DNA from: Saccharothrix luteola
GTDB lineage: Bacteria > Actinomycetota > Actinomycetes > Mycobacteriales > Pseudonocardiaceae
Length of the DNA stretch: 64,000 nucleotides
Direction of reading: 5' to 3'
Assembly: GCF_020859565.1 (NCBI RefSeq)
Contig: NZ_JAJHUO010000006.1
Location: forward strand, 248,001 to 312,000
In this document: positions 60,546-64,000 of the stretch, one piece after another
Layout of the letters: every line of letters starts with the position of its first letter
Numbering within the stretch: the first letter of the stretch is position 1
Made by a program: the position numbers and the translations under genes
Notes under the pieces: model-generated
The model's input: the letters and a program-made list of their open reading frames with translations, nothing else
The model's database searches: none
Told to the model about the DNA's origin: nothing

Positions 60546-61793
60546 GTGCGGCTGATCCGACTCGGGACCGAACCCTCCGCGGTGGGCGCCGACGTGCGCG
60601 CCGCGCTGAGCACCTGGGGCACCGGCGACGCCGTGCTCGGCGGTGTCGCGCTGCTCGGGGTCCGGCCGCCGGACAGCCCGCGCGACCTGGACGCGGTGAT
60701 CGTGCTGCCGCGCGGCGTGCTGGTGGTCGTCGGCGTGGACCTGCCGGACCCGGCCATGCGGCTGGAGGCCCCGCTCAACGGGCAGTGGAAGATCGACGGC
60801 TGGCCGCTGACCCGTCCGGACGGCGCGACGAGCCCGGCCGCCGAAGCGCTCGCGGCGACCACCGCCGTCGCCCGCCGCATCCAGGACATGCGCGGCGAGC
60901 CGCTGCCGGTCACCACCGTGGTGGCCGTCGGTCCGTACGTCGGCCAGGTCGTGCAGTCGACCGTCGACCTGAACCGCGGCGTGCGCGTCCTGCACCCGAA
61001 GCCGACCACGCTGCTCGCCGCCGCGCGCGAGCTGGCCACCAGCGACCGGCCGTGCTCGGCCGAGCACGCCGCCAAGCTGGTCGCCGTCCTCGCGCCGACC
61101 GGCGCGCCGCCCACCCGCCAGCACCTGATCGCCGAGGGCTTCTCCGACGCCGCGGCCGACCTGGCGTCCGCCAGCACGATGCTGCTGCCGAAGGTCACGC
61201 CCGCGCCGGCAGGCCGCAAGCTGCTGCCCTACGCGGCCGGCGCGGTCGTCGCCGTGCTGCTGGTCATCGCCTTGATCGTCTCGCTGTCGTCGGGCGACAC
61301 GGCGGACAGCTCGACGTCCACCACGCCGACGCCGCAGCCGACCACGGTCGTGGTGGACGGCCGGAACTTCTCACCGCGGGGCGCGGACCGGACCGACGAC
61401 TGCGCCTCGCACGCGTTCGGCGACGTCCGGGGGTGGCTGACCGGGCACCTGTGCATGCAGCTGCGGCGTGCCCAGTACGAGACCACAGTGGACGGCCGCA
61501 AGGTCGGCGTCGCGATCGCCGAGCTGAGCCTGCCCGACGCCACCCGGGCGGGCGAGCTGCACGCGGTCGCGTCGGCGGCGGGCTCGGGCGGCGTCACCAC
61601 CCTCGTCAAGGAGGGCAAGGGCTGGCCGGGCGGTCCGGCGACGTTCGACCGGTCGGCGATCCGCGTGTCGGCGAAGGGCGCGCAGCTGCGCATCACGCAG
61701 GTGGTGTGGACGGAGGGCGAGCAGGACCCGGCCGACCCGAAGCTGGCCGAGATCGCCGATCAAGCCCTGCGGCTACCCGCCTCCCAGGGGTGA
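60546..61793 (+). CDS. Single-pass membrane protein with NERD-like N-terminal domain
   Basis: 415 residues from GTG 60546. The cytoplasmic part (1-226) contains VLGGVALLGVRPPDSPRDLD, AVIVLPRGVLVVVGVDL, which resembles the core of nuclease-related (NERD) domains but lacks their D-x-K ending, so nuclease activity is unlikely. TM at about 227-248 (LPYAAGAVVAVLLVIALIVS), a Ser/Thr/Pro linker, then an outer domain with two cysteines (DDCASHAFGDVRGWLTGHLC) and LRITQVVWTEGEQDP. Function unknown; NERD relationship is tentative. Confidence 0.65.
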   Translation: MRLIRLGTEPSAVGADVRAALSTWGTGDAVLGGVALLGVRPPDSPRDLDAVIVLPRGVLVVVGVDLPDPAMRLEAPLNGQWKIDGWPLTRPDGATSPAAEALAATTAVARRIQDMRGEPLPVTTVVAVGPYVGQVVQSTVDLNRGVRVLHPKPTTLLAAARELATSDRPCSAEHAAKLVAVLAPTGAPPTRQHLIAEGFSDAAADLASASTMLLPKVTPAPAGRKLLPYAAGAVVAVLLVIALIVSLSSGDTADSSTSTTPTPQPTTVVVDGRNFSPRGADRTDDCASHAFGDVRGWLTGHLCMQLRRAQYETTVDGRKVGVAIAELSLPDATRAGELHAVASAAGSGGVTTLVKEGKGWPGGPATFDRSAIRVSAKGAQLRITQVVWTEGEQDPADPKLAEIADQALRLPASQG

Positions 61794-61843
61794 CCAGGCA
61801 CGCCTCGCAGGAAGCCTGGCACTACAAGACCACCGCCCGACGC

Positions 61844-62215
61844 TCAGCGTCCCGTGCGCACCATGCCGACACCGATCAACCCGAACGCCACGTGCAGCAC
61901 GATCACCAAACCGGCCACCGCGCACAACGTCTCGGTGCCCGGTTTGCCGGCGATCGCCCCGAACGAGAACAGCCACCCGCCCACCGCGATCGCGAATCCG
62001 GTGAACAGCACCGATTTCGGCACGTGGGCCAGGCACAGCAAGGCGTTGGACCGCGCGCGGAACAACGTGTGCAGCACGACCGGCACGATGAGGAATCCCG
62101 GCAGGTGCACCGCGACCGGCGGCCACGAAGGGCCGCCGGGCAGGAACGTGGACGCGATGACGAAGGCGCACCACAGCACCGCGCCGATCGCGAGAGCCAC
62201 AGTTCCCCTGGTCAC
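61844..62215 (-). CDS. Four-helix membrane protein, unknown function
   Basis: 123 residues from GTG 62215. Four hydrophobic segments: VALAIGAVLWCAFVIASTFL, VHLPGFLIVPVVLHTLF, SVLFTGFAIAVGGWLFSFG, LCAVAGLVIVLHVAFGLIGV. Basic residues at RARSNALLC mark a cytoplasmic loop. No motif of a known transporter or enzyme. It is convergent with the NERD-like gene. Confidence 0.65.
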   Translation of the reverse strand: MTRGTVALAIGAVLWCAFVIASTFLPGGPSWPPVAVHLPGFLIVPVVLHTLFRARSNALLCLAHVPKSVLFTGFAIAVGGWLFSFGAIAGKPGTETLCAVAGLVIVLHVAFGLIGVGMVRTGR

Positions 62216-62333
62216 GACCGCAGTGTAATGAGCTGAAGCCGCATTTTGAGGTTAAGAGTCTTTATGGACGCACGGTCGATACGGCACTCGGCGGAGGGTG
62301 TACACGATGTGCTGACACACCGTGCACACAGCG

Positions 62334-63728
62334 TCAGAGACCGTAGGCCTCGAGGAGCCTCAACCACACCTCACTGATGGTGGGGTAGGCCGGAACCGCG
62401 TGCCACAACCGGTCCACGGTGACCTCGCCGACGATCGCGATGGTGGCCGCGTGGATCAGCTCGGCCACGTCCGGACCCGCGAACGTGACGCCGACGAGCG
62501 TGCGCTTGCGCTCGTCCACGATCATCCGCGCCTTGCCCCGGTACCCGTCCGCGTGCAGGGACGACCCGGCCACCGCGATGTCCAGGTCGACGACCCTGAT
62601 GTCCAGCCCGGCCTCGCGGGCCTGCGCCTCGGACCAGCCGACCGACGCCACCTCGGGATCGGTGAACACCACCTGCGGCACGGCCGTGTGGTCGGCCGTG
62701 GCGACCGGCGCGGTCCACGGCTCCGGGTCGGTGGCGCCGGTGACGATCGCCGTGCCGACCGCCCGCGCGGCGTACTTGCCCTGGTGGGTCAGCAACGCGC
62801 GGCCCGTGACGTCGCCCGCCGCGTACAGCCAGTCCACTCCGGACACCTTGCCGGTGTCGTCGACCGCCAGCGCCTCGCCCGCCGTGAAGCCGAACTGCTC
62901 CACGCCGAGGTCGAACGTCGCCGGCTGACGGCCGGTCGCGATCAGCAGGTGGGCGCCTCGCACCTCCGACCCGTCCGACAACTTCAGCGAAACCTCGCCC
63001 GCCCCGCCCGATCCGTCCGAAGTGGACGCACCGACCGCCTTGACCCCGGTGACGAGCCGAACGCCGTCCTCCTTCAGCCCTTCCGCGACCAGGTCGCCCG
63101 CGAACGCCTCGAACTTCGGCAACGGCCGGTCACCGGACACCACGAGCGTGACGTCGGAGCCGAGCCGGGCCCACGCCTGCGCCATCTCCACACCCACGAC
63201 GCCGCCGCCGAGCACCACCAACGACTGGGGCACCTCCTGCGCGGAGGTGGCCTCGCGGGACGTCCAGTAGGGCACGTCCGACAGGCCGGGCAGCGACGGG
63301 ATGCGCGGCACGCTGCCCGTGCACACCACGACCGCCTTGGTCGCGGTCAGCACGCGCCCGTCCACGTCGACCCGGCGCTCACCCGCCAACCGCCCACGCC
63401 CGCGCACCACCGTCAGCCCGGCGCCCTCGGCCCACTCGACCTGGCCCGAGTCGTCCCAGTCGGAGGTGAAGCTGTTGCGCCGCTTCAACACCGCAACCGG
63501 GTCGAGCCGCTCGCCGACCGGCACGCCGGGCACCCGACGGGCGGCGGCGAGCGCGTGCCCCGGGCGCAGCAACGCCTTGCTCGGCATGCACGCCCAGTAC
63601 GAGCACTCGCCGCCGACACGTTCGGCTTCCACCAGTGCGGTCCGCAGGCCGCCGGCGGCGGTCCGGGCGGCGGCGTTCTCGCCCACCGGGCCGCCGCCGA
63701 TCACGATCACGTCGAAGTCGTCGCTCAC
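62334..63728 (-). CDS. Pyridine nucleotide-disulfide oxidoreductase (lipoamide dehydrogenase-like)
   Basis: 464 residues from GTG 63728. FAD motif VIVIGGGPVGENAAARTAAG, redox-active pair GGECSYWACMPSKALLRPG (Cys-x4-Cys), NAD(P) motif VVLGGGVVGVEMAQAWARLG, YAAGDVTGRALLTHQGKYAA and the C-terminal dimer domain ending RLWHAVPAYPTISEVW, with His and Pro in place of the usual HPT. It is related to LpdA but distinct from it; a soluble transhydrogenase, mercuric reductase-like or disulfide reductase role is possible. It stands apart from any 2-oxoacid dehydrogenase gene. Confidence 0.85.
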   Translation of the reverse strand: MSDDFDVIVIGGGPVGENAAARTAAGGLRTALVEAERVGGECSYWACMPSKALLRPGHALAAARRVPGVPVGERLDPVAVLKRRNSFTSDWDDSGQVEWAEGAGLTVVRGRGRLAGERRVDVDGRVLTATKAVVVCTGSVPRIPSLPGLSDVPYWTSREATSAQEVPQSLVVLGGGVVGVEMAQAWARLGSDVTLVVSGDRPLPKFEAFAGDLVAEGLKEDGVRLVTGVKAVGASTSDGSGGAGEVSLKLSDGSEVRGAHLLIATGRQPATFDLGVEQFGFTAGEALAVDDTGKVSGVDWLYAAGDVTGRALLTHQGKYAARAVGTAIVTGATDPEPWTAPVATADHTAVPQVVFTDPEVASVGWSEAQAREAGLDIRVVDLDIAVAGSSLHADGYRGKARMIVDERKRTLVGVTFAGPDVAELIHAATIAIVGEVTVDRLWHAVPAYPTISEVWLRLLEAYGL

Positions 63729-63764
63729 CGGTCCACCCCACACCACCCGGACCGGCGCGGCAAG

Positions 63765-64000
63765 TCACGCGGGGTCGAACACCCCGGACAACATCTTCAA
63801 GATCACCCCGTCGGCCGTGCGGAGCACCACCGCGCGCTCGTCGGGATCGACCCGTTCGGCCAGCTTGAACATCGCGTCCGCGGTCTGGGCGGCCATCCGG
63901 AACGTCAGCATCACCGGCGCGTCGCCGCGCACCGCGAAGCGGGTCAGGAACAGGTCGCGCAGCCGTTCGGCCATCAGCTCGTACTGGTCGACGGAGGCGT
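63765..64000 (-). CDS. C-terminal part of a protein of unknown function (gene continues beyond the window)
   Basis: The minus-strand frame is open to the right edge, giving 78 residues: ASVDQYELMAERLRDLFLTR, FAVRGDAPVMLTFRMAAQTA, DAMFKLAERVDPDERAVVLR, TADGVILKMLSGVFDPA. Codons are strongly GC3-biased. An ATG at 63974 is possible, but the frame continues upstream without loss of bias, so the start is probably outside. Soluble, helical; no family recognised. It ends 36 bp before the oxidoreductase gene on the same strand. Confidence 0.6.
   Translation of the reverse strand, partial: ASVDQYELMAERLRDLFLTRFAVRGDAPVMLTFRMAAQTADAMFKLAERVDPDERAVVLRTADGVILKMLSGVFDPA

Overview
The window is high-GC DNA with almost every codon ending in G or C, GTG/TTG starts, many probable leaderless transcripts and typical actinobacterial families (DUF3043, DUF3052, DUF3145, FasR, homodimeric AceE). 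It looks like a chromosomal segment of a filamentous actinomycete, most likely a Pseudonocardiales member close to Saccharothrix/Actinosynnema/Lentzea; this placement is inferred from gene content and style, not from a marker gene. No phage, plasmid, insertion sequence or CRISPR array is visible. One tRNA gene (Val, anticodon TAC) is present.

Layout. 1-7.2 kb: end of an MFS efflux gene, a 57-residue small ORF, a PASTA protein, erpA, a frameshifted glycerate kinase, DUF3043, an aldo/keto reductase, then a tightly coupled cobU-cobT-cobS operon for the cobalamin nucleotide loop. 7.4-12.8 kb: ilvE, an APC permease, pepA, and an NAD(P)-binding protein divergent from a TetR regulator with a visible operator. 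12.8-25.1 kb: the lipoate-centred block lpdA, sucB, TIGR01777, PAP2 and lipB, then a regulated accessory insert (serine hydrolase, winged-helix protein, F420-type oxidoreductase, TetR with two operators, SDR) before lipA. 25.1-32.5 kb: accessory oxidoreductases, an XRE regulator divergent from an alpha/beta hydrolase, an AraC regulator, tRNA-Val, ahpE and DUF3052. 32.8-39 kb: aceE, then an unusual pair made of a cyclase-like/membrane/solute-binding-like fusion and a solute-binding lipoprotein, with no permease or ATPase. 39-45 kb: a PnuC-family transporter under an FMN riboswitch (so probably the riboflavin importer RibM), a beta-propeller phytase, a channel-like protein and a secreted peptidase. 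44-50.3 kb: fasR and the type II fatty acid synthase operon fabD-fabH-acpP-fabF-accD.

50.5-58 kb is the main accessory locus: a class III lanthipeptide (SapB/AmfS-like) cluster, consisting of a LanKC synthetase, a 54-residue precursor gene too short for ordinary ORF calling, a strong terminator, and two ABC exporter half-transporters. It lies between accD and the DUF3145 gene, which I recall as following the fab operon directly in related actinomycetes. The rest (58.8-64 kb) holds a subtilisin-like protease, two membrane proteins and a flavin disulfide oxidoreductase.

Three copies of a palindromic element with about 18-bp terminal inverted repeats, one of them internally deleted, lie only between convergent genes (7.2, 41.2 and 57.8 kb). 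Together with the lanthipeptide cluster, the FMN-riboswitch transporter and the cyclase/solute-binding pair, they are the parts most worth a second look.
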